Below, one piece after another: positions 27,228 to 36,210 of a stretch of DNA of 64,000 bases (position 1 is its first letter; every line of letters begins with the position of its first letter). The stretch spans positions 5,766,001 to 5,830,000 of the forward strand of contig NZ_CP089214.1 in the NCBI RefSeq assembly GCF_021183625.1, given 5' to 3'. The DNA comes from Nocardia asteroides. Lineage in GTDB: Bacteria > Actinomycetota > Actinomycetes > Mycobacteriales > Mycobacteriaceae. The notes under the pieces are model-generated. The model had not been told where the DNA came from. It ran no database searches and saw only the letters and a list, made by a program, of their open reading frames with translations. The translations under genes and the position numbers were made by a program.

Positions 27228-28643
27228 GTGAGTACCGTCCCCGCGCGCGCGGCCGCCGGGCCGCAGGGGCAGTCGGCCCGGCGCTGGGTGCTGCACATCG
27301 ATATGGACGCCTTCTTCGCGTCGGTCGAGCAGCTCACCCGGCCGACGCTGCGCGGGCGCCCGGTGCTGGTCGGCGGGGTCGGGCAGCGCGGGGTGGTGGC
27401 GGGCGCCAGCTACGAGTCCCGGGTCTTCGGCGCGCGCTCGGCCATGCCCATGCACCAGGCCCGCAGGCTGGTCGGCGGCGCCGCGGTGGTGCTTCCGCCG
27501 CGCGGTGCGGTGTACGGCACCGTGAGCGGGCAGGTCTTCGACGCGCTGCGCTCCCGGATCCCGGTGCTGGAGACGCTCTCCTTCGACGAGGCGTTCGGCG
27601 AGCCGGCCGAGCTGGCCGGCGCGAGCGCCGCCGCGGTGACGGAGTTCTGCGCGGAGCTGCGCGCGCTGGTCCGCGAGCGCACCGGGCTGGTCGCCTCGGT
27701 CGGCGTCGGCACCGGCAAGCAGCTGGCGAAGATCGCCTCCGGGCTGGCCAAGCCGGACGGCATCCGGGTGATCGCCCCCGCCGAGCAGGACGCGCTGCTC
27801 GCCGCGCTGCCGGTGCGCAAGCTGTGGGGGATCGGGCCGGTGGCGGACGGCAGGCTGCGCGCGGCCGGGATCGAGACGGTCGGCGCCTTCGCGGCGCTGC
27901 CCGAGCAGGAGGCGGCCGCGCTGCTCGGCGGCAGCGTCGGCGCCGCGCTGCACCGGCTGGCCCGCGGCATCGACGACCGCCCGGTCGCCGAGCGCGCCGA
28001 GGCCAAGCAGATCAGCGCCGAGACCACCTACGAGCACGACCTGGTGACGCTCGCCCAGCTGCGCCCGGCCATCGACACCATGGCCGCGGCCGCCTACAAG
28101 CGGCTGACCAGGGACGGCAGGGCCGCGCGGACCGTCGTGCTCAAGCTGCGGAAGGCGGACATGAGCATCGTGACCCGCTCGGTCACGCTGCCCTACGCCA
28201 CCACCGATGCCGCCACCCTGGCCACCGCCGCGCAGCGCTCGGCCATCGATCCGATGGAGCTGGGGGCGGTCCGGCTGGTGGGGGTCGGGTACGCCGGGCT
28301 CTCCACGGTGCGGCAGGAGTCGCTCTTTCCCGAGCTGGACCGCGACCTGCCCGCGTCGGCGGCGCCGGACGACGCCGAGCCCGGGTACTTCCCCGGTGGT
28401 GCTGTGCCGCAACCCCTTCCGGTCGCGGCGCGGGACCCGGCGGCGAACGCCGCGCTGCCGCACTGGTACCCGGGGCTGGACGTGGCGCACCCCGAGCACG
28501 GGCACGGCTGGGTGCAGGGGGCGGGGCACGGGCGGGTGACGGTGCGGTTCGAGACCCGCTCGACAGGCCCCGGCCCGGCGCGTACGTTCGCTGCCGACGA
28601 CCCGAGGCTGTCCCGAGCCGACCCGCTCGGCAGCCTCCGCTGA
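27228..28643 (+). CDS. dinX: Y-family DNA polymerase DinX (Pol IV)
   Basis: This translesion DNA polymerase is orthologous by position to M. tuberculosis dinX (Rv1537), which follows ileS there too. The 471-residue protein has catalytic Asp25 and Asp27 in HIDMDAFFASVE and Asp120-Glu121 in LSFDEAF (the usual SIDEAF varies). It then has helix-hairpin-helix and little-finger domains, and an extra C-terminal region (about 375-471) around HGWVQGAGHGRVTVRFETR, an actinobacterial addition of unknown role. The start is GTG 27228, with a -10 box 7 nt upstream. No LexA box was found before it. Confidence 0.94.
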   Translation: MSTVPARAAAGPQGQSARRWVLHIDMDAFFASVEQLTRPTLRGRPVLVGGVGQRGVVAGASYESRVFGARSAMPMHQARRLVGGAAVVLPPRGAVYGTVSGQVFDALRSRIPVLETLSFDEAFGEPAELAGASAAAVTEFCAELRALVRERTGLVASVGVGTGKQLAKIASGLAKPDGIRVIAPAEQDALLAALPVRKLWGIGPVADGRLRAAGIETVGAFAALPEQEAAALLGGSVGAALHRLARGIDDRPVAERAEAKQISAETTYEHDLVTLAQLRPAIDTMAAAAYKRLTRDGRAARTVVLKLRKADMSIVTRSVTLPYATTDAATLATAAQRSAIDPMELGAVRLVGVGYAGLSTVRQESLFPELDRDLPASAAPDDAEPGYFPGGAVPQPLPVAARDPAANAALPHWYPGLDVAHPEHGHGWVQGAGHGRVTVRFETRSTGPGPARTFAADDPRLSRADPLGSLR

Positions 28644-28698
28644 CCGGTAGCCTGGGTGGCTCGTGCAGCGAACTCCCCGAGATGTGAAGGACGAGCAG

Positions 28699-29205
28699 TT
28701 GAAGCTTCGTAAGACCGGAAGAATCGCGATCGCGGGTCTCGCCATCGTCGCGTCGCTCGGCCTGACGGCCTGCGGCGGCGACGACAACGAGAGCAAGCCC
28801 GCCACCACGACCAGCAAGAGCGCCGCGGCGAGCACCTCCGCGTCGGACGCCGCGCTGCCCCCGGTCCCGACCGTCGAGCAGCTGAACTCCCAGCTCGGCA
28901 CCGCGCTCGATCCGTCGATCCCGAGCTCGGAGAAGCTGGAGCTGGTGCAGGGCATCGAGGCCGATCCGGAGCTGCCGAACCGGCTCGCCGAGGCCGCCAA
29001 GGCCGCCGGTGTCGCGGTCACCGTGACCGACGTGACCTCGTTCGGCGAGAGCGTCAACGCCAAGGCCAACTTCGTGCTCAACGGCCAGGCCAACGTGGTC
29101 GACGTGCCGTTCGTCGCCGAGAACGGCACCTGGAAGGTCCAGAAGCAGTGGGCCTGCCTGATGCTGACCAACCTGGGCCAGCAGTCGGTCGCCTGCACCG
29201 CCTGA
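28699..29205 (+). CDS. MTB12-like lipoprotein
   Basis: This secreted lipoprotein has a signal peptide and the lipobox LTAC, followed by GGDDNES. After a Ser/Thr/Ala-rich linker, the C-terminal domain (about 55-168) resembles the low-molecular-weight antigen MTB12/CFP-2 domain of mycobacteria (LQ-dominated helices, then a VDVPFVAENGTWKVQKQ strand and CLMLTN). The function is unknown. The start is uncertain: TTG 28699 has AAGGA 6 nt upstream and gives a normal signal peptide (168 residues), whereas GTG 28663 or 28684 would extend it. A -10 box TAGCCT lies at 28648-28653. A strong hairpin follows. Confidence 0.8.
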   Translation: MKLRKTGRIAIAGLAIVASLGLTACGGDDNESKPATTTSKSAAASTSASDAALPPVPTVEQLNSQLGTALDPSIPSSEKLELVQGIEADPELPNRLAEAAKAAGVAVTVTDVTSFGESVNAKANFVLNGQANVVDVPFVAENGTWKVQKQWACLMLTNLGQQSVACTA

Positions 29206-29218
29206 TCGCCGTCGTGAC

Positions 29219-29270
29219 CCGTTCGGCCGGTCACCCCGTTTCCCCGGGGTGACCGGCCGAACGGCGTTTC
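29219..29270 (+). terminator. Long hairpin terminator after MTB12-like gene
   Basis: A perfect 20-bp inverted repeat (29219-29238 and 29245-29264) with a 6-nt loop, followed by CGTTTC. It begins 14 nt after the stop codon. Confidence 0.8.
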
Positions 29271-29323
29271 GGAGCCGGACCCGGGGCCGGGGCGGCGGAT
29301 CGCGCGTGGCACGATCGAGCCCC

Positions 29324-32300
29324 GTGGCCGAAACGATGGTGCGGGCCGGGCGTGCGCCCTCCGTGAACGATCCGGACCCCGCGCGGTCTCCCGGCAGCGC
29401 CCGTCGATGGGCCGCTCCGGTCGCCCTGATCGCCGGATTGTTCGGCATGCTCTGCGCCGTCGCGGTTCCGCTGCTGCCGGTGCGGGTGGACGTCACCACG
29501 CTGGAGTGGCCGCAGGCCGGAACGCCGGGTTCGGTGGAGGCGCCGCTGGTGGCCTACGCCCCGCTGACCTTCGACGCCACCATCCCGTGCGCCGCCGTCG
29601 AGCAGCTGCCCGAAGGCGGGGTGCTCGCGGCGACCGCGCCGGTCGGGGCGCCCGATCTGGAGCGCTACGGCTTCATCGCCCAGGTGCGGCCCGGCCCGAC
29701 CCCGCCCGGCGCCGCGACGCCCGGCGGTGCCGACACCTCGGCGCCCGGCGCCGACACCTCGGTGCCCGGTGTGGACGGTTCCGGTGCGAACGGGGCGGAC
29801 GGTTCCGGCGCGACAGCGAACCCGGCGGGTGCACCGGCGCCCGCCCGGCTCGATGTCGTCCTGCGCAACCAGGCCCTGCTGAGCACCCCGGTCACCGAGC
29901 TGCCGCCGGGCTGCGTGCTCACCCTGCACGCGGACGGCTCCGCCGCCACCTTCACCGGCGCGGGCGGCACCGAGGCCACGCTCGCCGGTGACTTCCGCCC
30001 GCAGGTGGCCGGGCTCTTCAGCGATCTCCCCGACCCGGCGGGGGCGAGCATGCGCGCCGAGGTCGACTCCCGCTTCTCCTCCACCCCGGGCACGCTCAAG
30101 CTGCTCGCCATCTGGGGCGCCGCGCTGAGCACGGTGCTCGCGCTGGCCGCGCTCTCCGTCCTGGACCGGCGCGACGGCCTGCGCCCGCGCCGGGTGCTGC
30201 CCGCCCGCTGGTGGCGGTGCACCCCGCTGGACGGCTTCGTCGCCGCGGTCATGGTGCTCTGGTACTTCATCGGCTCCACCACCTCGGACGACGGCTACCA
30301 GTTCGGCATGGCCCGCACCTCGGGCACCTCGGGGTACATGGCGAACTACTTCCGCTACTTCGGGGTGCCGGAGAACCCGGTCGGCACGCCGTACTACGAC
30401 CTGATCCGGATCCTGGCCGAGATCAGCACCGCGAGCCCGTTCGTCCGGCTGCCCGCGCTCCTCGCCGGGCTGCTGATCTGGCTGCTGATCAGCCGCGAGG
30501 TGATCCCGCGGTTCGGGGTCGCGGTGCGGCACCACCGGGTCGCGCGCTGGACCGGCGCGCTCGCCTTCCTCGCCGTCTGGCTGCCCTACGACAACGGCCT
30601 GCGCCCGGAGCCGGTGGTCGCGCTCGGCATCGTGCTCACCTGGTGCTCGATGGAGCGCGCGATCGCCACCCGGCGGCTGCTGCCCGCGGCGATCGCGGTG
30701 CTGGTGGCGGCCTTCGCCTGCACCGCGGGGCCGTCCGGGGTGCTCTGCGTCGCCGCGCTGCTGGCCGGGCTGCGGCCGCTGGCGCAGATCGTCCGGCGCC
30801 GGGCGGCCGGGCCGCGCCGCTTCCTTGCCGGGCTCTCCCTGGCCGCGCCGATCGGCGCCGCGGGCACGCTGGTGCTCGCGGTGGCCTTCGCCGACCAGCC
30901 GCTGAGCGCCATGCGCGAGATGCAGCGGGTGCACGCGATCGCCGGCCCGGACGTCAAGTGGTTCCAGGAGTACCTGCGCTACCAGTACCTGCTGCAACCG
31001 GAGGTGGACGGCTCCTTCGCCCGCCGCGCCGGGATCTTCCTGCTCTTCGCCGGGGTGCTCACCTGCGTGCTGGTCCTGCTGCGCAAGGGCGGGCGGATCC
31101 CGAGCACGGCCGCGGGGCCGACGCGCCGCGCGCTCGGCACCGCGGTCGGCACGCTGCTGCTGGTGATGGTCACGCCGACCAAGTGGACGCACCACTTCGG
31201 CGTCTTCGCCGGGGTCGCGGGCATGGTGGCGGTGCTGGCCGCGGTGGCGGTGGCGCCCGCGGTCATGAAGGCGCCGCGCAACCGGGCGCTCTTCGCCGCC
31301 GTCGTCGCCTTCCTACTCGCGCTGGCCTTCACCGGCGACAACGGCTGGTGGTACGTCTCCTCGTACGGGATCCCGTGGTGGGACAAGCCGGTCTCGCTCG
31401 CAGGCATCCAGCTCAGCACGGTGTTCCTGCTGCTCGCGGCCGGGTTGCTCGCGGTGGCCGCGTGGTGGCAGGTGCGGGCCCCGGAGCCGGGGACGCCGCA
31501 CCACATCTCCGGGTTCGCGCGGCGGCTGTCGGCGACGCCGGTGCTCGCGCTGGCGCTGGCGCTGGCGGTGCTGCTGGAGGTGGCCTCGTTCGGCAAGGCG
31601 ACGATCAGCCGGTATCCGGCGTTCACGCTCGGCAGCTCGAATATCTCGGCGGTGCTGGGCGAGCCGTGCGGGCTGGCGAACGAGGTGCTGGTGGAGACCG
31701 ATCCGAACGGGTCCGTCCTGCCGCCGCTCACCGGCGACGCGGCGGCCGCGCTGGCGGGGACCGGGGCCGGGTTCGTGCCCGGCGGGGTCGCCGCCGACCT
31801 GCGCCCGGACGACGAGAGCAGCGCCTCCGGGAGTATCGCGGACGCGCTCAGCGGTACCACCAACTCCGACACCGCCAACGGCACCCGCTCCGCCGCGCTG
31901 CCCTTCGGGCTCGACCCGGCGCGGGTGCCGATGCTCGGCAGTTACGGCTCCGGTGACGCGGGCCCGGCCGAGCTGACCACCGGCTGGTACCGGCTGCCCG
32001 CGGAGCGGGACGGGATCGTCGCCATCGGCGCGGCCGGGCGGATCCGCTCGGTGGACAGCGACGGGGTGGTGACGCCGGGGCAGACCGTGGAGCTGGAGTG
32101 GGGGACCGCCGACGGGGTTCCCGGCGGGCGGGTGCTGCCGATCGATGTCGGGCCCGCGCCGTCGTGGCGGAATCTGCGGGTGCCGCTCGCGGATATCCCG
32201 GCCGAGGCCGCTGTCGTCCGGATCGTCGCCGCCGACCGGGACCGCAATCCGGCCCAGTGGATCGCCCTGACGCCGCCCCGGGTGCCGCGCACCTCGACGT

Positions 32301-32677
32301 TGAACGAGGTGGTCGGGTCCGAGGCGCCGGTGCTGCTCGACTGGATGGTCGGGTTGCAGTTCCCCTGCCAGCGGCCGTTCGACCACCGGCACGGGATCGC
32401 CGAGGTGCCCGAGTACCGGGTGCTGCCGGATCGGCCCGGTGCCGAGATCACCAGTCTCTGGCAGAACCACGATGGCGGGGGGCCGCTCGGGTGGACCGGG
32501 CTGCTGCTGCGGGCCGAGACGTTGCCGACCTATCTCGCGCACGACTGGCGGCGGGACTGGGGTGAGTTGCAGCGGTTCGGCCGGATCGATCCGGGTGCTG
32601 TTCCGGCTCGGGCGCAGGTGGTGCAGGAGAGTCGGTCCGGGCTCTGGAGCCCGGGGCCAATCCTCACCGGTTACTGA
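29324..32677 (+). CDS. Emb-type arabinosyltransferase
   Basis: This GT53 family enzyme adds arabinofuranose from decaprenyl-phosphoarabinose to cell-wall arabinan. The protein has about 1117 residues: an N-terminal membrane helix, an extracytoplasmic carbohydrate-binding-like domain, a polytopic GT-C core with the catalytic Asp pair in TSDDGYQF (Asp322-Asp323), and a C-terminal carbohydrate-binding domain (about 750-1117). The N-terminal domain holds a Gly/Ala/Asp-rich low-complexity insertion (about 125-165). Start choice is weak: GTG 29324 lies 8 nt after a -10-like CACGAT, with ATG 29336 and GTG 29306 as alternatives. It is a lone emb gene, not in an embCAB cluster. Its last 7 bp overlap the rarD end. 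Confidence 0.92.
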   Translation: MAETMVRAGRAPSVNDPDPARSPGSARRWAAPVALIAGLFGMLCAVAVPLLPVRVDVTTLEWPQAGTPGSVEAPLVAYAPLTFDATIPCAAVEQLPEGGVLAATAPVGAPDLERYGFIAQVRPGPTPPGAATPGGADTSAPGADTSVPGVDGSGANGADGSGATANPAGAPAPARLDVVLRNQALLSTPVTELPPGCVLTLHADGSAATFTGAGGTEATLAGDFRPQVAGLFSDLPDPAGASMRAEVDSRFSSTPGTLKLLAIWGAALSTVLALAALSVLDRRDGLRPRRVLPARWWRCTPLDGFVAAVMVLWYFIGSTTSDDGYQFGMARTSGTSGYMANYFRYFGVPENPVGTPYYDLIRILAEISTASPFVRLPALLAGLLIWLLISREVIPRFGVAVRHHRVARWTGALAFLAVWLPYDNGLRPEPVVALGIVLTWCSMERAIATRRLLPAAIAVLVAAFACTAGPSGVLCVAALLAGLRPLAQIVRRRAAGPRRFLAGLSLAAPIGAAGTLVLAVAFADQPLSAMREMQRVHAIAGPDVKWFQEYLRYQYLLQPEVDGSFARRAGIFLLFAGVLTCVLVLLRKGGRIPSTAAGPTRRALGTAVGTLLLVMVTPTKWTHHFGVFAGVAGMVAVLAAVAVAPAVMKAPRNRALFAAVVAFLLALAFTGDNGWWYVSSYGIPWWDKPVSLAGIQLSTVFLLLAAGLLAVAAWWQVRAPEPGTPHHISGFARRLSATPVLALALALAVLLEVASFGKATISRYPAFTLGSSNISAVLGEPCGLANEVLVETDPNGSVLPPLTGDAAAALAGTGAGFVPGGVAADLRPDDESSASGSIADALSGTTNSDTANGTRSAALPFGLDPARVPMLGSYGSGDAGPAELTTGWYRLPAERDGIVAIGAAGRIRSVDSDGVVTPGQTVELEWGTADGVPGGRVLPIDVGPAPSWRNLRVPLADIPAEAAVVRIVAADRDRNPAQWIALTPPRVPRTSTLNEVVGSEAPVLLDWMVGLQFPCQRPFDHRHGIAEVPEYRVLPDRPGAEITSLWQNHDGGGPLGWTGLLLRAETLPTYLAHDWRRDWGELQRFGRIDPGAVPARAQVVQESRSGLWSPGPILTGY

Positions 32678-33699
32678 TCGCGCGCCCGTATGTCGCCTGC
32701 TTCGCGCTCGACTGATCTGCTCGATGAGCGGGGGGTGGCGCTGCCTGCGGATTCGGCGGGGGTGGGGTTGCCGGCGGAGCCCGCGGGGTGATCCGGCGGG
32801 GGGCTCGCGGTGCGGCGGTTGGTGCGGGCGCGGAGCAGGGCGTTGGTGCTGAAGACGAGGAGGGCGCACCAGATGAGGGCGAAGCCGGCCCAGCGGGCGG
32901 GCGGCATGGGTTCGTGCAGGACGGCGACGCCCCAGAGCAGCTGGAGCGCCGGGGTGAGATATTGCAGCAGGCCCATGGTGGAGAGCGGGACCCGCTGCGC
33001 GGCGGTGGCGAAGAGCAGCAGCGGGACCAGGGTGACCGGGCCGGTGGCGACGAGCAGGGCGGTGTGCCCGATCCCGTCGCCGAAGGAGCTCTCGCCGCGC
33101 ACCGCGAGCAGCACCAGGAAGGCCAGCGCGAGCGGCGCGCCGACCACCCCCTCGGCCGCGACGCTGCGCAGCGCGTCCAGCCGGATCACCTTCTTGACCA
33201 GCCCGTAGAGCGCGAACGAGCAGGCGAGGACCAGCGCGATCCAGGGCGGGCGGCCCAGGTCCACGGTCAGGACCAGCACCGCGAGCGCCCCGAGCCCGAG
33301 CGCCACCCACTGCGCCGCCACCAGCCGCTCCCGGAAGATCAGCACCCCGAACGCCACCGTGACCAGCGGGTTCACGAAGTAGCCGAGCGCGCACTCGACC
33401 ACGTGCCCGGAGAGCACCCCGAAGACGTAGACACCCCAGTTCACCGAGATGGCCAGCGACGCGGCGGCGGCCAGCCGCCAGGTGCGGGCGTCGATCCCGC
33501 GCAGCTGCCGCAACCGCCCGGTGACCGCCAGCACGATCACCACGACGACCAGCGTCCAGACGATCCGCTCGGCCAGCACCTCGACCGCGTCGGCGAAGGC
33601 CAGCAACCCGAAGAACGCGGGGAAGAGCCCCCACAGCAGATACGCCGAAGCGCCGAACGCCGCCCCGGGTACCGACCGCTTCCGCCACACCCGATCCAC
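32671..33699 (-). CDS. rarD: RarD-type EamA/DMT transporter
   Basis: The protein is an inner-membrane transporter of the drug/metabolite superfamily, RarD group; the substrate is unknown. The 342 residues form ten membrane helices beginning AFGASAYLLWGLFPAFF, with the RarD hallmarks ALGYFVNPLV and GLLQYLTPALQLL. A hydrophilic Pro/Ser-rich tail (about 295-342) follows. The start is GTG 33699 (GTG 33690 also possible); neither has a clear ribosome binding site. It is convergent and overlapping with the emb-type gene and divergent from the P-type ATPase. Confidence 0.88.
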   Translation of the reverse strand: MDRVWRKRSVPGAAFGASAYLLWGLFPAFFGLLAFADAVEVLAERIVWTLVVVVIVLAVTGRLRQLRGIDARTWRLAAAASLAISVNWGVYVFGVLSGHVVECALGYFVNPLVTVAFGVLIFRERLVAAQWVALGLGALAVLVLTVDLGRPPWIALVLACSFALYGLVKKVIRLDALRSVAAEGVVGAPLALAFLVLLAVRGESSFGDGIGHTALLVATGPVTLVPLLLFATAAQRVPLSTMGLLQYLTPALQLLWGVAVLHEPMPPARWAGFALIWCALLVFSTNALLRARTNRRTASPPPDHPAGSAGNPTPAESAGSATPRSSSRSVEREAGDIRARDQ

Positions 33700-33748
33700 G
33701 GTAGTTCGCCGCGCCGCGCCGCGTTGCGGGCCGGAGGCAGTACCCCCG

Positions 33749-33754
33749 TAGCCT
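33749..33754 (+). promoter_or_regulatory. Candidate -10 box for a leaderless ATPase transcript
   Basis: TAGCCT ends 6 nt before ATG 33761, with no ribosome binding site between. Confidence 0.4.
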
Positions 33755-33760
33755 TGCGGC

Positions 33761-36145
33761 ATGTCTGTTTCCGTCCGAGCGGATGCCGCGACCGGGCTGA
33801 CCGTGGCCGAGGTCGAGCAACGCCGCAGCGACGGTCGCACCAACGACGTCCCGGCCCGCGCCTCGCGCTCGGTGCGGGAGATCGTGCGCGCCAACGTCTT
33901 CACCAGGATCAATGCCATCCTCGGCGTGCTCTTCGTGCTCGTGCTGTCCGCCGGGTCGCCGATCGACGGCATGTTCGGGCTGCTCATCGTGGCCAACAGC
34001 GCGGTCGGCATCATCCAGGAGGTGCGCGCCAAGCGCACCCTGGACGAGCTCGCCATCGTCGGCCAGGCCCGCCCCCGGGTGCGCCGCGACGGCGTCGCCG
34101 CCGAGGTGCCGCCCGGCGAGGTGGTGCAGGACGACCTGATCGAGCTCGGCCCCGGCGACCAGATCGTGGTGGACGGCGAGGTGCTCGAGGCCGAGCTGCT
34201 CGAGGTGGACGAATCGCTGCTCACCGGCGAGGCCGACCCGATCGAGAAGAAGACCGGCGCCGAGGTGCTCTCCGGCAGCTTCGTGGTCTCCGGCTCCGGG
34301 GCGTACCGGGCCACCAAGGTCGGGCGCGAGGCCTACGCCGCGCGGCTCGCCGAGGAGGCGAGCAAGTTCACCCTGGTCCACTCGGAGCTGCGCAGCGGCA
34401 TCGACCGGATCCTGCGCTTCATCACCTTCCTGCTCGTCCCGGCCGGGCTGCTCAGCATCTACAACCAGCTGTTCTCCAGCCACCAGGGCTGGCAGCCCGC
34501 GGTCACCGGCATGGTGGCCGCGCTGGTGCCGATGGTGCCGGAGGGGCTGGTGCTGATGACCTCCGTCGCCTTCGCGGTCGGCGTGGTCCGGCTCGGCAGG
34601 CGGCAGTGCCTGGTGCAGGAGCTGCCCGCGATCGAGGGGCTGGCCAGGGTGGACGTGGTCTGCGCCGACAAGACCGGCACGCTCACCGAGAACGGCATGC
34701 GGCTCGCCGACGTCGAGAGCCTGACCGGCGGCGACGACGGCGCCGCGCGCACCGCGCTGGCCGCGCTCGCCGCCGACGACCCGCGCCCGAACGCCAGCGT
34801 GCAGGCGCTGGCCGAGGCGCTGCCGGAGCGCCCGCAGTGGCGCTCCACCGCGGTCGCACCCTTCTCCTCGGCCACCAAGTGGAGCGGCCACTCCTACGGC
34901 GAGCACGGGAACTGGCTGCTCGGCGCCCCCGACGTGCTGCTCGACCCGCGGTCGGCGGGAGCCCGAAGGGCCGAGGAGCTCGGCGCCGCCGGGCTGCGGG
35001 TGCTGCTGCTCGCCCGCGGCGACCGCGCGGTGGACGCGCCGGGCGCCCCCGGCGAGGTCACCCCGGAGGCGCTGGTCGTGCTGGAGCAGAAGGTGCGCCC
35101 GGACGCCCGCGAAACCCTCGACTTCTTCGCCAAGCAGGACGTCGCCATCAAGGTGATCTCCGGCGACAACGCGGTCTCGGTCGGCGCCGTCGCCACCTCG
35201 CTCGAGCTGCCCGGCGGCGACCACGCCGTCGACGCCCGCACGCTCCCCGACGGCCGCGACGAGCTGGCCGACCTGCTCGACCGGGAGACCACCTTCGGCC
35301 GGGTCCGCCCGGACCAGAAGCGCGCCATGGTCGGCGCGCTGCAATCCCGCGGCCACACCGTCGCCATGACCGGCGACGGCGTGAACGACGTGCTCGCGCT
35401 GAAGGACGCCGACATCGGCGTCGCGATGGGGTCGGGCAGCCCGGCCACCCGCGCGGTGGCGCAGATCGTGCTGCTCGACAACCGCTTCGCCACCCTGCCG
35501 TACGTGGTGGGCGAGGGCCGCCGGGTGATCGGCAATATCGAGCGGGTCTCCAACCTCTTCCTCACCAAGACCGTCTACTCGGTGCTGCTCGCCTTCCTGG
35601 TCGGGCTGGCCGGGGTCGGCTCGCAGATCTTCGGCTACGACCCGATCGCCTACCCGTTCCTGCCCAGGCACGTGACGATCGCGGCCTGGTTCACCATCGG
35701 CATCCCGGCCTTCGTGCTCTCGCTGGCGCCGAACAACGAGCGCGCCCGCACCGGCTTCGTCGCCAGGGTGATGAAGCTGGCCATCCCGTCCGGGGTGGTC
35801 ATCGGTTTCGCCACCTTCGTGGCCTACCTGATCGCCTACGCCGGGCCGGACGCGAGTGAGCAGCAGAAGATCCAGGCGGGCACCACCGCGCTGATCACGC
35901 TCATCGTGATCGCGGTGTGGGTGCTGGCGATCGTGGCGCGGCCCTACGTGTGGTGGAAGGTGCTGCTGGTCGCCACCTCGGTGCTGGCCTACGTGCTGCT
36001 CTTCTCGCTGCCGCTCACCCGGGAGTTCTTCCTGCTCGACCCCTCGAACCCGCGGCTCACCGCGGCGGCCTTCGGCTGCGGCGCGGTCGGTGTGGTGCTG
36101 GTCGAGATCGCCCAGTGGCTCGGCCGCCGCAGCGCCGCGAAGTAG
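33761..36145 (+). CDS. ctpE: P-type cation ATPase, CtpE-like
   Basis: This membrane cation pump resembles M. tuberculosis CtpE, which is linked to calcium uptake. The 794-residue protein has the actuator TGE (155-157), the phosphorylated Asp303 in CADKTGTLTENG, TGDGVNDVLALKDADIG at the hinge, and about eight to ten membrane helices. The M4 segment reads MVPEGLVLM, with PEG in place of the PEGL/CPC of other types, as in CtpE. No heavy-metal-binding N-terminal domain is present. The length matches CtpE. It is divergent from rarD and followed 65 nt later by phzF. Confidence 0.9.
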   Translation: MSVSVRADAATGLTVAEVEQRRSDGRTNDVPARASRSVREIVRANVFTRINAILGVLFVLVLSAGSPIDGMFGLLIVANSAVGIIQEVRAKRTLDELAIVGQARPRVRRDGVAAEVPPGEVVQDDLIELGPGDQIVVDGEVLEAELLEVDESLLTGEADPIEKKTGAEVLSGSFVVSGSGAYRATKVGREAYAARLAEEASKFTLVHSELRSGIDRILRFITFLLVPAGLLSIYNQLFSSHQGWQPAVTGMVAALVPMVPEGLVLMTSVAFAVGVVRLGRRQCLVQELPAIEGLARVDVVCADKTGTLTENGMRLADVESLTGGDDGAARTALAALAADDPRPNASVQALAEALPERPQWRSTAVAPFSSATKWSGHSYGEHGNWLLGAPDVLLDPRSAGARRAEELGAAGLRVLLLARGDRAVDAPGAPGEVTPEALVVLEQKVRPDARETLDFFAKQDVAIKVISGDNAVSVGAVATSLELPGGDHAVDARTLPDGRDELADLLDRETTFGRVRPDQKRAMVGALQSRGHTVAMTGDGVNDVLALKDADIGVAMGSGSPATRAVAQIVLLDNRFATLPYVVGEGRRVIGNIERVSNLFLTKTVYSVLLAFLVGLAGVGSQIFGYDPIAYPFLPRHVTIAAWFTIGIPAFVLSLAPNNERARTGFVARVMKLAIPSGVVIGFATFVAYLIAYAGPDASEQQKIQAGTTALITLIVIAVWVLAIVARPYVWWKVLLVATSVLAYVLLFSLPLTREFFLLDPSNPRLTAAAFGCGAVGVVLVEIAQWLGRRSAAK

Positions 36146-36210
36146 CCCGGAAGCGCCACCAGAAACCTTGCGGCAAGCGGGCATTCGCGCCCGGTGTACC
36201 TTCTGGAGCC

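Noticed and set aside
31313..36184. Very long open frame on the minus strand (about 1600 codons)
   Set aside because: It lies opposite the emb-type and ctpE genes and is Arg/Gly/His-rich, the usual artefact of high third-position GC. Only the part in the rarD frame is real, and that is on another reading frame.
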